Shown here one piece after another: positions 16,744 to 26,118 of a DNA stretch of 32,454 nt. Numbering within the stretch: the stretch's first letter is position 1; each line of letters opens with the position of its first letter. The translations under genes and the position numbers were made by a program. The notes below the pieces were generated by a model, which ran no database searches, was not told the origin of the DNA, and saw nothing but the letters and a program-made list of their open reading frames with translations. The DNA is from Flavobacteriales bacterium. Lineage in GTDB: Bacteria; Bacteroidota; Bacteroidia; Flavobacteriales; Flavobacteriaceae. The stretch covers positions 1-32,454 of the forward strand of contig JALWFE010000077.1 in assembly GCA_027039975.1 (NCBI GenBank), read 5' to 3'.

Positions 16744-18054
16744 ATGAAAAAAATATCCTTCAAAACCATCAACAAACTCGCTATTCCCTCCATACTTGCC
16801 GGAATTATCGAGCCGGTGATTTCCATAACGGATACGGCTATTATCGGGCATGTCAAAGTGTTTCCTACGGAAAGTTTGGCGGCTGTGGGATTGGTGGGGT
16901 CGTTTATGTCGGCTTTATTTTGGATTTTGGCACAGACCAAAAACGCTATTTCCAGTATCGTCAGTCAGCATTTGGGGGCTAAAAAATTAGAGCAAATCAA
17001 AACATTGATACCGCAAGTTTTGTTTATGAATATGTTGCTCGGTATCGTTCTCGTCTTTTTAACCCGCATCTTTGCCCGTGAAATTTTCGAGCTTTACGCC
17101 GCCAAAGACCGGATTTTGGATTTCTCGGTTTCATATTACAGCATCAGAGTATTCGGATTAATTTTTACGTTAATCACCTTTACGCTATTCGGGATTTTTC
17201 GCGGGCTTCAAAATACGTATTGGGCAATGCTCATCAGTTTTACAGGTGGGATTATCAATATCGTTTTGGATTATGTTTTGGTTTACGGTATACCGGGATT
17301 GATAAATCCTATGCATATAAAAGGTGCCGCTTGGGCAAGTTTGATTGCTCAGCTGGTTATGATGATATCGGCTATTGCCGTTTTCTTACGCAAAACACCT
17401 TTTGATTTGCATTTAGTCCGGCAAATTCATCCGGTTATAAAACGGTTTTTGAGTATGACCGGCAATTTGATTATCCGTACCATTGCTTTGAACACGGCTA
17501 TTTTCCTGTCAAACCGTTACGCTACATCTTATGGCAAAAATGCCATTGCCGTTCACGTCATTTTGACCAATATCTGGTTATTTACCACCTTCTTCCTCGA
17601 CGGCTATGCCGATGCCGGCAATTCGCTCGCAGGTAAACTTTACGGTGAAAAAGATTTTTTGAATTTGAAAAGATTAGCTGGAAAGTTGCTGCGTTACAGC
17701 GAATTTGTAGCCCTTGGATTGGCTTTGGTTTTCATGATTTTTTATAAACCCATCGGGTTGTTGTTTACCAATGAGCCGGAAGTTATAAAACTGTACGAAA
17801 AAATCTTTTGGCTGGTTATTTTGATGCAACCCGTCGGGGCTGTTGCCTTCATCTTTGATGGGATTTTTAAAGGCTTGGGTTGGGTCAAATTTTTACGAAA
17901 TATGCAGCTGGTTGCAACTTTTGTGGTCTTTATTCCGGCATTACTGATTTTAGATGCTTACGGATTACAGCTTTATGGCGTTTGGACGGCTTTCTTACTC
18001 TGGATGGCGGTTAGAGCCGGTAGTTTGTGGTGGCGGTTTGAGACCTCTACTTAA
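16744..18054 (+). CDS. MATE-family efflux transporter (DinF-like)
   Basis: 436 aa, twelve predicted transmembrane segments, the usual MATE size. The N terminus has INKLAIPSILAGIIEPVIS and DTAIIGHV, the conserved helix 1-2 signature of the family, followed by LAAVGLVGSF. Helix-loop pairing repeats in the second half (LFLDGYADAGNSLAGKLYG-type block). It should export cationic organic compounds or metabolites using a Na+ or H+ gradient at the inner membrane; substrate unknown. The start codon sits at the end of the tandem repeat. The last 8 bp overlap the 3' end of rseP on the other strand. Confidence 0.93.
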   Translation: MKKISFKTINKLAIPSILAGIIEPVISITDTAIIGHVKVFPTESLAAVGLVGSFMSALFWILAQTKNAISSIVSQHLGAKKLEQIKTLIPQVLFMNMLLGIVLVFLTRIFAREIFELYAAKDRILDFSVSYYSIRVFGLIFTLITFTLFGIFRGLQNTYWAMLISFTGGIINIVLDYVLVYGIPGLINPMHIKGAAWASLIAQLVMMISAIAVFLRKTPFDLHLVRQIHPVIKRFLSMTGNLIIRTIALNTAIFLSNRYATSYGKNAIAVHVILTNIWLFTTFFLDGYADAGNSLAGKLYGEKDFLNLKRLAGKLLRYSEFVALGLALVFMIFYKPIGLLFTNEPEVIKLYEKIFWLVILMQPVGAVAFIFDGIFKGLGWVKFLRNMQLVATFVVFIPALLILDAYGLQLYGVWTAFLLWMAVRAGSLWWRFETST

Positions 18055-19393
18055 AAAAATGCTTAATAATATCATTCCCGTTTGCCAATAACACCAAAGC
18101 CAAGAGTAAGATAAATCCGGCTATTTGGGCATATTCCAAGAATTTTTCATTGGGTTTGCGTCCGGTTATCATTTCGTATATGGTAAACATAGCGTGACCA
18201 CCGTCCAAGGCCGGAATAGGCAATACATTGAGCACCGCCAACATAATGGACAAAAATGCCGTAATTGTCCAAAAACGACCCCAATCCCACGTGCCGGGAA
18301 AAATTTTAGCTATGGATATAAAACCACCTACACCTTTATAAGCGCCTGTTTTGGGATTAAAAATCATTTTCAATTGGTCGATATACCCCACAAAGGTTTC
18401 TTTCGTCCGTTTCAATCCGGCGGGAATGGCCTCTAAAAAACTATATTTTTTATTGACAACCATCAGATAACCGCGTTTTTCCCATTCTTTGTAATCGGTA
18501 TTGAGTTGTACGCCTATTTTTCCATTTTCATTCACTTTCAAATCCACTTCTACCGGTTTGCCATTACGTAAAACGGTAGCTTTGACCGTCTCACCTTTAT
18601 GCGCTTCAATAAGCGGTTTTATCTCGTCAAAATATTCAACTTTTTGTCCGTTAAGGGCTATGATTTGGTCGCCTTTTTGCAATTTGCCTTTATTGGCTTT
18701 CGAAGCGACATTTTCCACTATAAAAGGAATTCTGATACTCGTCAGTCCCCTGACATTTTTACCCTTTTGTTCCACCAGATTTTCGATAAAATTAACCGGA
18801 AATTCAATGGTTTTCCGTTCGCCGTTCCGTTCAATCTCAACCGTATGTGCCGTGATTAATTTGGCATCAACGGTATTAGCATATTCAACCGGTTCATTGT
18901 TGATTTTCAATATCTTATCACCTGTTTTTAATCCGGCTTCTTTAAGAGCGGGATGTACGATTTCCAAACCGCCTTTAAGGGACTGCATCGGAATCAGTTG
19001 TTCACCGTAGGCATAAGCCAAACCGATATAAATAGCGATAGCCAACAAAATATTGACAATAATACCGCCCAGCATAATGATTAAGCGTTGCCAAGCCGGT
19101 TTGCTGCGAAATTCCCAAGGTTGCGGTTCCCGGTTGAGAAATTCCTTATCCATACTTTCATCTATCATCCCGGCTATTTTGACATAACCGCCCAAAGGCA
19201 ACCAACCGATACCGTATTCGGTATCTCCTATTTTTTTCTTATAAAGCGAAAACCAAGGATTGAAAAACAAATAAAATTTTTCGACTTTGGTGCCAAAAAG
19301 TTTAGCCGCTAAAAAATGACCCATTTCGTGTAAAACCACCAAAATACTTAAACTTAAAAGTAATTGGAATATTATTATCAATGTTGAATTCAT
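18047..19393 (-). CDS. rseP: RseP-type site-2 zinc metalloprotease
   Basis: 448 aa intramembrane protease that cleaves membrane-bound anti-sigma factors and cleared signal peptides. The zinc site HEMGH at residues 22-26 lies in the first transmembrane segment. A transmembrane segment near 105-125 is followed by two PDZ-like domains at about 120-190 and 205-290 (KTGDKILKINNEPVEY and KGDQIIALNGQKVEYFD). The third ligand motif LDGGH is at 396-400 in NVLPIPALDGGH, then a last membrane helix. Everything needed for activity is intact. The -7 box lies just upstream, and no dxr or bamA, frequent neighbours elsewhere, is next to it. Confidence 0.95.
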   Translation of the reverse strand: MNSTLIIIFQLLLSLSILVVLHEMGHFLAAKLFGTKVEKFYLFFNPWFSLYKKKIGDTEYGIGWLPLGGYVKIAGMIDESMDKEFLNREPQPWEFRSKPAWQRLIIMLGGIIVNILLAIAIYIGLAYAYGEQLIPMQSLKGGLEIVHPALKEAGLKTGDKILKINNEPVEYANTVDAKLITAHTVEIERNGERKTIEFPVNFIENLVEQKGKNVRGLTSIRIPFIVENVASKANKGKLQKGDQIIALNGQKVEYFDEIKPLIEAHKGETVKATVLRNGKPVEVDLKVNENGKIGVQLNTDYKEWEKRGYLMVVNKKYSFLEAIPAGLKRTKETFVGYIDQLKMIFNPKTGAYKGVGGFISIAKIFPGTWDWGRFWTITAFLSIMLAVLNVLPIPALDGGHAMFTIYEMITGRKPNEKFLEYAQIAGFILLLALVLLANGNDIIKHFFK

Positions 19394-19413
19394 ACCGGTA
19401 ATTTAATTGTCAG

Positions 19414-19421
19414 CAAAAATA
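19414..19421 (-). promoter_or_regulatory. -7 box of rseP
   Basis: CAAAAATA on the plus strand reads TATTTTTG on the minus strand, a TAnnTTTG match, 21 bp before the rseP start codon. No well-spaced -33 box was found. Confidence 0.45.
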
Positions 19422-19499
19422 CACTATTTTACAAGAATGCTAAAATAATCATCAAAAATTTCATTTTTTAAATTTTTAATATGACTTTAACAAAAATAA

Positions 19500-19554
19500 C
19501 ATTCATCGAATGAAAACGGCATTTCGTCAAACCAAAACCATCATTCATCAAATG
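19500..19554 (+). promoter_or_regulatory. three phased direct repeats, candidate LytTR operator
   Basis: CATTCATCGAATG at 19500-19512, CATTTCGTCAAAC at 19520-19532 and CATTCATCAAATG at 19542-19554 start 20 and 22 bp apart, i.e. two helical turns, so they face the same side of the DNA. LytTR regulators generally bind paired direct repeats at about this spacing. They sit just upstream of the LytS-LytTR operon, suggesting autoregulation. Confidence 0.45.
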
Positions 19555-19585
19555 GATATTGATTTTTAAATACAAAATCCTTTCT

Positions 19586-19619
19586 TTTGTATGTTATTTT
19601 AAATTAAAATATACTTTTA
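19586..19619 (+). promoter_or_regulatory. possible promoter of the LytS-LytTR operon
   Basis: TTTG at 19586-19589 and TACTTTTA at 19612-19619 (one mismatch to TAnnTTTG) with a 22-bp spacer. The imperfect -7 box would suit an activator-dependent promoter. Predicted start is near 19626. Confidence 0.35.
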
Positions 19620-19655
19620 ACAGTCAAATTGTTCAACGGATAATTCAAATTATTA

Positions 19656-22490
19656 ATGAAAAAAAAATCTATTTTTTTGTTTTTTTTAGTAACTCTGAAC
19701 CATTTTGCGCAGGGTTACGAACACTATACCGTTGAACAAGGTTTGCCAAGTAACAGAATATATAAAATTTTACAAGATTACGACGGTTTTATATGGATTG
19801 CAACCGACAAAGGTTTGTCTAAATTTGACGGCAGTTCTTTTAAAAATTTTACCATCGCTTCCGGTTTGTCGAGCAATGATATTTGGGAAATGTTTTTGAC
19901 CGGAGATAATAAAATATGGTATTTGACCATTTCAAACAGGTTGGGATACATCAAAAACGATTCGGTTTACACCTTCAAAACCCAAAACAATGTTTTGTTA
20001 TACCCGAGTATTTTTTCAACGGATTTAAAAAGTCTGATTTTAAATAATACCGCAGAAGAATATGGCAAAAACTACCGGTTGGCAAACGGTCAATGGCAAA
20101 AAATTCCGGAACCTCCCGCTTTACGGCCTTACAAACCTGCTGTGCTCATTCACCCGGTTTACTATTTTTCCTATCTAAATGAAGCCGAAAATACATTTTT
20201 CTTTACCGATAGTTTGGGACATCATGTTACCAAAGTAAAGTGGCCATATAAAGATACTTATTTTAAAGGCCAAATTAACGACAGTTTAGCTGCTTTTACA
20301 TCGAAAAACGGTGTGCATTTTTTCAATTTAAACACCGGCAAAACACATCATATCATTAACCCGGAATTTTTTAAAGAAAATATTTTTATCCGGATTTTAG
20401 CAACCGGTGATGAAGTGCAAATCTCAACCGAAAATTTTTGGGCAAAATTAGGTAAAGACTATCGCTTAACGGATATAAAAACTTTTCCGGAAAAATTCCA
20501 CTTAACTACTGTATTCAAAGACCGTGAGGGTAATTTTTGGGGAACCACCTTTGCCGAAGGTGTATATTTTTTTCCAAAAAATGCTTTATCAAGCCAAAAT
20601 TTTTTCACTGGAAAACCTGTGCAATTTATTAAATTTTCCGGTAATAATTTATTTACCGCTATTTTAAACAAAGGTATATATAAATACAATCCGGTTTCAA
20701 ACAAATTTGAAAAATTTTTAGAACACAACGAGTATTTCTTTGATATATACTATATCGATAACGACAATTTTGCCGTTGTTACAACCAAAACAATTTTTAT
20801 AAAAAAACACGGAAAATTAACCGAATATTTTTCCTCCGGAAAAGGTATTTTACCATTGGAAAACAATTTGTTTGCTTTACGAGAACGAAATGGTATTTCC
20901 CTTTATGACGGTAACACCATTAAATTGTTAAAAACTTATCCCGTTAAAGGAACTAATGATTTTACGACCTACAATAATCATATCGTAAGCGGCACACCAG
21001 TTGGCATTTTTACCATTAAAAACGATTCGGTCAAACAAATACCAATCGACCGCAACATACCCGAAATTCCCGTTTTATCACTTGCCAAAACTTCAAGACA
21101 CTTAATCGTCGGGACCGAAGGCTACGGCGCTTTTATATGGGACGGCAAAAATAATATGAAACCGGTTAAAGACACCGATGATCTGATCGTTAATGATATT
21201 TTTACCAAAAATGATTCGATATGGTTAGCTACTCAAAAAGGTGTTTTCAATTATTCTTATGATAAAAATGTTTGGCGATTAAACCGGATTTATCGCAAAA
21301 GCGACGGTATCGTATCCAACAGGGTCAATTATGTCGCCGTTTTTAACGGTAAAATTTTTACATCCAATTACAGCAATATTACCTCCGTCAACAAAAATAC
21401 CGTTAAACAAATACCGTTTCAAAAATTATATTTTAAATCGGTCGAATATAACGGAAAAAAGATTCACGATAACCAACGCATCAGCTATACTAAAAACAAC
21501 AATCTACTGGTCAACTTCGGAATGATCGATTTTTCGGGACAAGTCAACAACCGGTATTTTTACCAATTATTACCCGTTCAAAACAATTGGATTGAAACCG
21601 GCTCAAAAGATATCAATTTTAACGACTTAAAACCCGATAATTACATTTTTAATCTCAAAACGGTGAACCCTTACGGGCAAGAAAGTTCAAAATCTTTCCG
21701 TTTTGTTATCACGCCTTTGTGGTGGCAAACCTTAGCGGTAAAAATTTTATCTGTCATACTTTTGGCTTTCATTATTTTTTTGATAGCATACTATTACCGG
21801 CGCAAAGCCCTTATCAAACAAAGAAATAAGTTGTTAGCTCAAAAACAAATAGCGGAATTCGAATTACACGCCCTTCGCAGTCAAATGAATCCGCATTTTG
21901 TTTTCAATTCGCTGAACGCCATATTATATTACATCAACGATGAAAATTACGACCAATCGGAAAGTTATTTAATCAAATTCTCCAGGTTGATTAGGATGAT
22001 TTTTGAATTTTCACGCAAAAAAGAAATTACCATCCGTCAAGAAATAGAATTGCTTAAATCATACCTCAATTTGGAAAAAATGCGTTTTCCGGAAAAACTC
22101 GATTATTGTATCCACACCGACCCGGAAATCAATATCGATAAAGTCACCATTCCGACTTTGTTATTACAACCTATCGTTGAAAATGCCGTCAACCACGGAA
22201 TATTTCACAAAAAAAGTAAAGGAACGGTTTGTATCGAATTCCGTTATATAGACGAAAATTCTTATGAAGTTTTAATCAAAGATGATGGCATCGGTATTAA
22301 AAAATCGGCTGAAATCAACAAAAAATCGCTGAAAAAACACCAATCCCGTTCCACTCAAATCTTGATGGACCGGATTAAATTGCTGAATACATCCGGTAAA
22401 TGGCAGATTGTATATGAATTAAAAGATGAAACAGATAACGAACAAATAACTTACAATACGATTGTTAACCTTAAAATCACAAAATTATGA
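19656..22490 (+). CDS. LytS-type sensor histidine kinase with two-component-regulator propeller
   Basis: 944 aa. Signal peptide at 1-19, then a periplasmic propeller made of Reg_prop-like repeats (YEHYTVEQGLPSNRIYKILQ, DGFIWIATDKGLSKFDG, REGNFWGTTFAEGVYFF) to about residue 590. A Y_Y_Y-like immunoglobulin domain follows to about 685, then one membrane helix at about 694-714. The cytosolic part has a short coiled-coil linker and the His_kinase/LytS box QMNPHFVFNSLNAI with H747 as the phosphorylated histidine. An ATPase domain follows with PIVENAVNHG (N843) and KDDGIGI. It senses an unknown extracytoplasmic cue and should phosphorylate the LytTR regulator encoded next, with a 4-bp ATGA overlap that implies coupled translation. 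There is no Hpt or receiver domain fused, unlike hybrid propeller kinases. Confidence 0.93.
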   Translation: MKKKSIFLFFLVTLNHFAQGYEHYTVEQGLPSNRIYKILQDYDGFIWIATDKGLSKFDGSSFKNFTIASGLSSNDIWEMFLTGDNKIWYLTISNRLGYIKNDSVYTFKTQNNVLLYPSIFSTDLKSLILNNTAEEYGKNYRLANGQWQKIPEPPALRPYKPAVLIHPVYYFSYLNEAENTFFFTDSLGHHVTKVKWPYKDTYFKGQINDSLAAFTSKNGVHFFNLNTGKTHHIINPEFFKENIFIRILATGDEVQISTENFWAKLGKDYRLTDIKTFPEKFHLTTVFKDREGNFWGTTFAEGVYFFPKNALSSQNFFTGKPVQFIKFSGNNLFTAILNKGIYKYNPVSNKFEKFLEHNEYFFDIYYIDNDNFAVVTTKTIFIKKHGKLTEYFSSGKGILPLENNLFALRERNGISLYDGNTIKLLKTYPVKGTNDFTTYNNHIVSGTPVGIFTIKNDSVKQIPIDRNIPEIPVLSLAKTSRHLIVGTEGYGAFIWDGKNNMKPVKDTDDLIVNDIFTKNDSIWLATQKGVFNYSYDKNVWRLNRIYRKSDGIVSNRVNYVAVFNGKIFTSNYSNITSVNKNTVKQIPFQKLYFKSVEYNGKKIHDNQRISYTKNNNLLVNFGMIDFSGQVNNRYFYQLLPVQNNWIETGSKDINFNDLKPDNYIFNLKTVNPYGQESSKSFRFVITPLWWQTLAVKILSVILLAFIIFLIAYYYRRKALIKQRNKLLAQKQIAEFELHALRSQMNPHFVFNSLNAILYYINDENYDQSESYLIKFSRLIRMIFEFSRKKEITIRQEIELLKSYLNLEKMRFPEKLDYCIHTDPEINIDKVTIPTLLLQPIVENAVNHGIFHKKSKGTVCIEFRYIDENSYEVLIKDDGIGIKKSAEINKKSLKKHQSRSTQILMDRIKLLNTSGKWQIVYELKDETDNEQITYNTIVNLKITKL

Positions 22491-23218
22491 TACGATGTAT
22501 TCTAATTGACGATGAAGCTAAAGCTTTAAAAATGCTTCAAAAAAAAATTGAAAAGAAGTTTCCCCAATTGCAAATTATAGCCACTTATCAAGAACCCGAA
22601 AAAGCCGTTAAAGGTATCAAACAATTAAAACCGGATTTGATTTTTCTGGACATTGCTATGCCTAATATGAGCGGGTTTGATGTTTTGTCACAATTTGAAG
22701 AACCGGAATTTGAAGTAATTTTTGTCACGGCTTATGACAATTTTGCCATTCAAGCTATCCAACACGCTGCTATCGGATATATTGTCAAACCAATCGATGA
22801 CGAAATGCTTGCCGACGCAATTGCCAATGCCAAAAAAAATATCCAACTCAAAACAGCCAAAAGGAATAATAAAATTCTGCTGGATTTACTCAACGAAAAA
22901 AATAATACGATATCCATTCCGACCTATGAAGGTTATGTGTTTGTAAAAAAAGATAATATTGTAAGAATGGAAGGTGCTGACGGTTATACAAAAATTGTTT
23001 GCAACAATAACAATGAATATTTAAGTTCTTACAATCTGGGAAAATTTATGGAAATTTTAGGACCGGCATTTTTTCAACCGCACCGTTCTCACGTGGTCAA
23101 TATCAAACATATTTCCCGGTACTTAAAAGAAGGTTATTTGGAAATGACCGACCAAACCAGAGTACCGTTGTCAAAAAGTAAAAGAAAAGAATTTATGGAA
23201 ATTATGGCACAATTGTAA
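22487..23218 (+). CDS. LytTR-family response regulator
   Basis: 243 aa. Receiver domain at 1-120 with the acidic pair D8-D9, phosphoacceptor D55 in LIFLDIAMPNMSG, a T/Y switch VTAYDN and K101 in YIVKPID. A LytTR DNA-binding domain fills about 140-240 (VRMEGADGYTKI, FFQPHRSHVVNIKHI, PLSKSKRKEF). It overlaps the kinase gene by 4 bp, so the two form a cognate pair. Likely binding sites are the direct repeats at 19500-19554. Targets elsewhere are unknown. Confidence 0.94.
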   Translation: MIRCILIDDEAKALKMLQKKIEKKFPQLQIIATYQEPEKAVKGIKQLKPDLIFLDIAMPNMSGFDVLSQFEEPEFEVIFVTAYDNFAIQAIQHAAIGYIVKPIDDEMLADAIANAKKNIQLKTAKRNNKILLDLLNEKNNTISIPTYEGYVFVKKDNIVRMEGADGYTKIVCNNNNEYLSSYNLGKFMEILGPAFFQPHRSHVVNIKHISRYLKEGYLEMTDQTRVPLSKSKRKEFMEIMAQL

Positions 23219-23239
23219 TTTTTATATTAGTTAGTTATA

Positions 23240-23280
23240 CTTCGACAGGCTCAGTGACCTCACTTCGACAAGCTCAGTGA
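23240..23280. repeat. two direct copies of CTTCGACAAGCTCAGTGA
   Basis: CTTCGACAGGCTCAGTGA at 23240-23257 and CTTCGACAAGCTCAGTGA at 23263-23280, 23 bp apart, in the 291-bp gap after the LytTR gene. This word is common in Bacteroidota intergenic DNA. The remainder of the gap has a TTTAAGTTTTAAAAAACTT palindrome near 23349 and the korA promoter. Confidence 0.6.
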
Positions 23281-23481
23281 TCTGAATTGAAAGTTTGTAA
23301 CATGTATCAAGTGGAAACCTTTTAGATTTTGGAAAACTGGTAGGTCTTTAAGTTTTAAAAAACTTTTAAAGCTATTAGTATTTACAATAAAAATAACAGA
23401 TTTTACGCCAAAGTGTCAATACACACGTATTATTCTTTCATTTTAAAGATAAAATCACATATTTTTTAATCAAAAATTACT

Positions 23482-23489
23482 TACATTTG
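23482..23489 (+). promoter_or_regulatory. -7 box fixing the TTG start of korA
   Basis: TACATTTG matches TAnnTTTG and predicts transcription from about 23496. The TTG at 23510 is the first in-frame start in that transcript and gives the residue METKTSRKTLIDGSK start expected of the family, whereas the next ATG would lose part of the first domain. Confidence 0.5.
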
Positions 23490-23509
23490 TCGCACAAAAT
23501 TTAACTGTT

Positions 23510-24631
23510 TTGGAAACAAAAACTTCGAGAAAAACCTTGATAGACGGCTCCAAACTGATGATTGAAGCATTGGTGCGAGCCGGAGCAGACACATTTGTCG
23601 GTTACCCTATTACACCTTCCAATTGGATGTATCGATATGGTAAACAACGGTTTCCGCAATTTTATGCAGCACCTGATGAAATCACAACTTTTCAATGGAT
23701 GGCTGGCATGTCGGCAGCAGGTAGACTGCCTGTGACTTCCAGTGCTTTTCCGGGTATTGCTTTGATGGTTGAAAGTATCAATATGGCTTATGCGATGGAA
23801 TTGCCTTTGGTGGTGATTATAACCCAACGTTTAGGACCCAGTACAGGCTCGGCAACAACCGGAGCGCAAGGCGATTTAAGTCTTTTAAACGGTATTATAT
23901 CAGGCGGCTATCCCGTACCGGTATTTTCACCATCCAATTTCGAAGATGCTTGGGAACTTTCGGCAAAAGCCGTTGAAACCGCTGTAAAATTCCGTTCGCC
24001 TGTATTTTTATTGACCTCCAAAGAAATGGTCATGTATCAAAAATCATTTGACTTGTCCAAACTCAAACCTATTAATAAAATCGACAGACCGGAACCGGAA
24101 ATTGAAGGTGAATATTTACCTTACAAAGCAGACGACAGTTTAGTGCCACCTTTTTTGCCCTTAGGCAATGATGAACATTTGGTACGGATAACAGCCTCTA
24201 CCCACGACGAAGCGGCAAATATCCGTAAAAATGATCCGGAAGCATTGGCAAACACCAAACGCTTGCGTGATAAGTTTATCAAACGGATTGACGAACTGAC
24301 TATTTACGATTTGGATAATCAAGAAGGTGCCAATGACTTAATCGTCACCTGGGGTATTACTGCCGACGCCGCACGCGATGCCCTTCAATATTTACGGAAG
24401 CAAGGGAAAAAAGTCGATTTACTGGTTGTAAAATCATTATTACCGGTAGCCCCGGTTATTTACGATATCATAGACCGTTATGACAATATCGTTATAGCCG
24501 AAGAAAATCTGACCGGACAATACAAAGAAATTTTATTCGGTACCCGCCCGGTAAAACATATCAAACAAGTCAATAAAATAGGCAATATGATTCACCCCAA
24601 AGAAATTATTGACACCGTTTTACAAGCTTAA
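23510..24631 (+). CDS. korA: 2-oxoacid:acceptor (ferredoxin) oxidoreductase alpha subunit
   Basis: 373 aa. Pyrimidine-binding domain of a thiamine-diphosphate enzyme that oxidatively decarboxylates a 2-oxoacid to acyl-CoA and reduces ferredoxin. Typical blocks are LIEALVRAGADTFVGYPITPSN-like residues 17-38, the conserved DEITTFQWMAGMSAAGR and TSSAFPGIALMVES, and VITQRLGPSTGSATTGAQGD. The C-terminal domain II (about 260-373) has NDLIVTWGITADAARDAL and the VVKSLLPVAPV block. It lacks the N-terminal gamma domain that many KorA proteins carry; that domain is found on the next gene. The substrate (2-oxoglutarate, branched-chain oxoacid or other) cannot be fixed from sequence; the symbol is by family resemblance. 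It starts with TTG. Confidence 0.85.
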   Translation: METKTSRKTLIDGSKLMIEALVRAGADTFVGYPITPSNWMYRYGKQRFPQFYAAPDEITTFQWMAGMSAAGRLPVTSSAFPGIALMVESINMAYAMELPLVVIITQRLGPSTGSATTGAQGDLSLLNGIISGGYPVPVFSPSNFEDAWELSAKAVETAVKFRSPVFLLTSKEMVMYQKSFDLSKLKPINKIDRPEPEIEGEYLPYKADDSLVPPFLPLGNDEHLVRITASTHDEAANIRKNDPEALANTKRLRDKFIKRIDELTIYDLDNQEGANDLIVTWGITADAARDALQYLRKQGKKVDLLVVKSLLPVAPVIYDIIDRYDNIVIAEENLTGQYKEILFGTRPVKHIKQVNKIGNMIHPKEIIDTVLQA

Positions 24632-24640
24632 AAATTTTTT

Positions 24641-25906
24641 ATGATGACAAAAAATCCGAAAACTAACTTTTTAACAGGGAAAAAATTTCCGTTTTGTCCG
24701 GGATGCGGGCACGGGATATCCATAAATGCGTTAAACAAAGCTTTACAAGAACTCAATTACGGTCCAAATGATGTCATTGTAGTCAGTGATATCGGTTGTA
24801 GCGGTTTGATTGACCCGCTTTTTGCCACCCATACCATACACGGTTTGCACGGGCGTTCGCCGGCTTTGGGACTGGGTGTCGCTATGGGTGTAGCGCAAAA
24901 ACAAAACAAAAAAGTCATTGCTTTTATAGGCGACGGCGGTGCTACTATCGGATTACAACACATTCTGGAAGCCGCACGGCGTAACGTTGATATGACTTTA
25001 ATCGTTTTGAACAACTTGCTTTACGGTATGACCGGCGGACAAATCAGCGGTTTATCCACTCAAAAATTCAAAGAAATTATAGATTTTGAAAAAGATGTGC
25101 CGCCATTTGATTTGATTCAATTAGCTCACGCTTCCGGCGCCCGTTTAGCTGTCAGGGTCAATGCCCCTAACAAAATCAAAGACACTTTGAAAAAAGCTAT
25201 TGAAACCGAAGGTTTCTCTATCGTGGAAGCCGCCAGTTTGTGTCCGTCTTACGGTATGAAACGAATGAACGAACTGATGGAAGTGGTTGAACATGAAAAT
25301 ATTTTGGAACACAAGCGTCCGGCTACAAAAATCATTGATAGAGAAACAAATTCTTTATTGGAACAAGCCAATATTATAGAACCAAAATATGATGCCGGAC
25401 TGAAAGAACGTAAAGGCATTTTAATAGCTGGCTCTGCCGGTGGCGGAGCGCAGTCAGTTGCCCGTTTTTTGGCAATGGCAGGTATGTATGCCGGATTGGA
25501 AACTACAATGAAAGGAGAATATCCCATTACCGTAGGTACCGGTTTTTCGGTAGCCGAAGTCATTTTTGACCACCAACCTATCAATTATACCGGATTGGAT
25601 AAACCCGATTATTTTGTTATCGTTACCGAAGACGGTTTGAACAAAATCAAATCCAAATTACACAAAGATGCCAAAATCTATATCGATGACAAATTGGTTA
25701 CGGATGAATTAAAATCAGAATTTCCGGATTTGATGGCAGTACCTTTCGGCAAAATGGCCAACCGTAAAAGCACCGCATTGGCAGCTGTCACTTATGTTTT
25801 AAATAAAGAGAAAATTTTGCCGGTTGAAACTCTAAAAGAAGCTGTCAGTACACACCGGTTGAAAGACATTTTTGTTGATGTGATCAACAAAGTAGTCGAA
25901 AGTTAA
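24641..25906 (+). CDS. korB: 2-oxoacid:acceptor oxidoreductase beta subunit fused to gamma domain
   Basis: 421 aa, against about 280-340 for usual beta subunits. Residues 1-about 255 are the TPP-diphosphate-binding beta domain: FPFCPGCGHG (C19, C22) with C53 (IGCSG) and C201 (SLCPSYGM) as ligands of the proximal [4Fe-4S] cluster, and GDGG (97-100) followed by NN (124-125) binding Mg-TPP. Residues about 258-421 form a gamma domain with GILIAGSAGGGAQSVARFLA, GMYAGLETTMKGEYPITVG and a C-terminal tail resembling POR/KOR gamma subunits that contact CoA. It starts 9 bp after korA with ATGATG. No delta ferredoxin subunit is seen, so electrons probably go to a free ferredoxin. Confidence 0.87.
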   Translation: MMTKNPKTNFLTGKKFPFCPGCGHGISINALNKALQELNYGPNDVIVVSDIGCSGLIDPLFATHTIHGLHGRSPALGLGVAMGVAQKQNKKVIAFIGDGGATIGLQHILEAARRNVDMTLIVLNNLLYGMTGGQISGLSTQKFKEIIDFEKDVPPFDLIQLAHASGARLAVRVNAPNKIKDTLKKAIETEGFSIVEAASLCPSYGMKRMNELMEVVEHENILEHKRPATKIIDRETNSLLEQANIIEPKYDAGLKERKGILIAGSAGGGAQSVARFLAMAGMYAGLETTMKGEYPITVGTGFSVAEVIFDHQPINYTGLDKPDYFVIVTEDGLNKIKSKLHKDAKIYIDDKLVTDELKSEFPDLMAVPFGKMANRKSTALAAVTYVLNKEKILPVETLKEAVSTHRLKDIFVDVINKVVES

Positions 25907-26010
25907 ATGTTTATAACGTTCATAAAGTTATACAAAAAATAATTATTAAAAAAATCTTTTCCGCTTCTTCCGGAGACAGGGATTTAAATGACAAATTAAC
26001 GCTTTAAATA

Positions 26011-26048
26011 AACCCGGATTCCGCAAAATTGCAGAATCCGGGTTTTAT
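26011..26048 (+). terminator. terminator of the korAB operon
   Basis: AACCCGGATTC (26011-26021) pairs with GAATCCGGGTT (26034-26044), with further pairing inside the 12-nt loop apart from one mismatch. A T-rich tail follows. It lies about 100 bp after korB and may also act on the opposite glnN transcript. Confidence 0.85.
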
Positions 26049-26118
26049 TATGTTTGTTTGTGTGTTAAAATAGAACAATCAAGTCTTGAAAACTGAACGT
26101 TTGGTGACCGGGTCCATT

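Noticed and set aside
18047-18054. 8-bp tail-to-tail overlap of MATE and rseP genes as a special regulatory device
   Set aside because: Short convergent overlaps are common and both proteins end normally.
18501-19010. 169-aa ORF opposite rseP
   Set aside because: Antisense shadow of conserved PDZ coding sequence, Ser/Phe/Pro-rich composition typical of such shadows.
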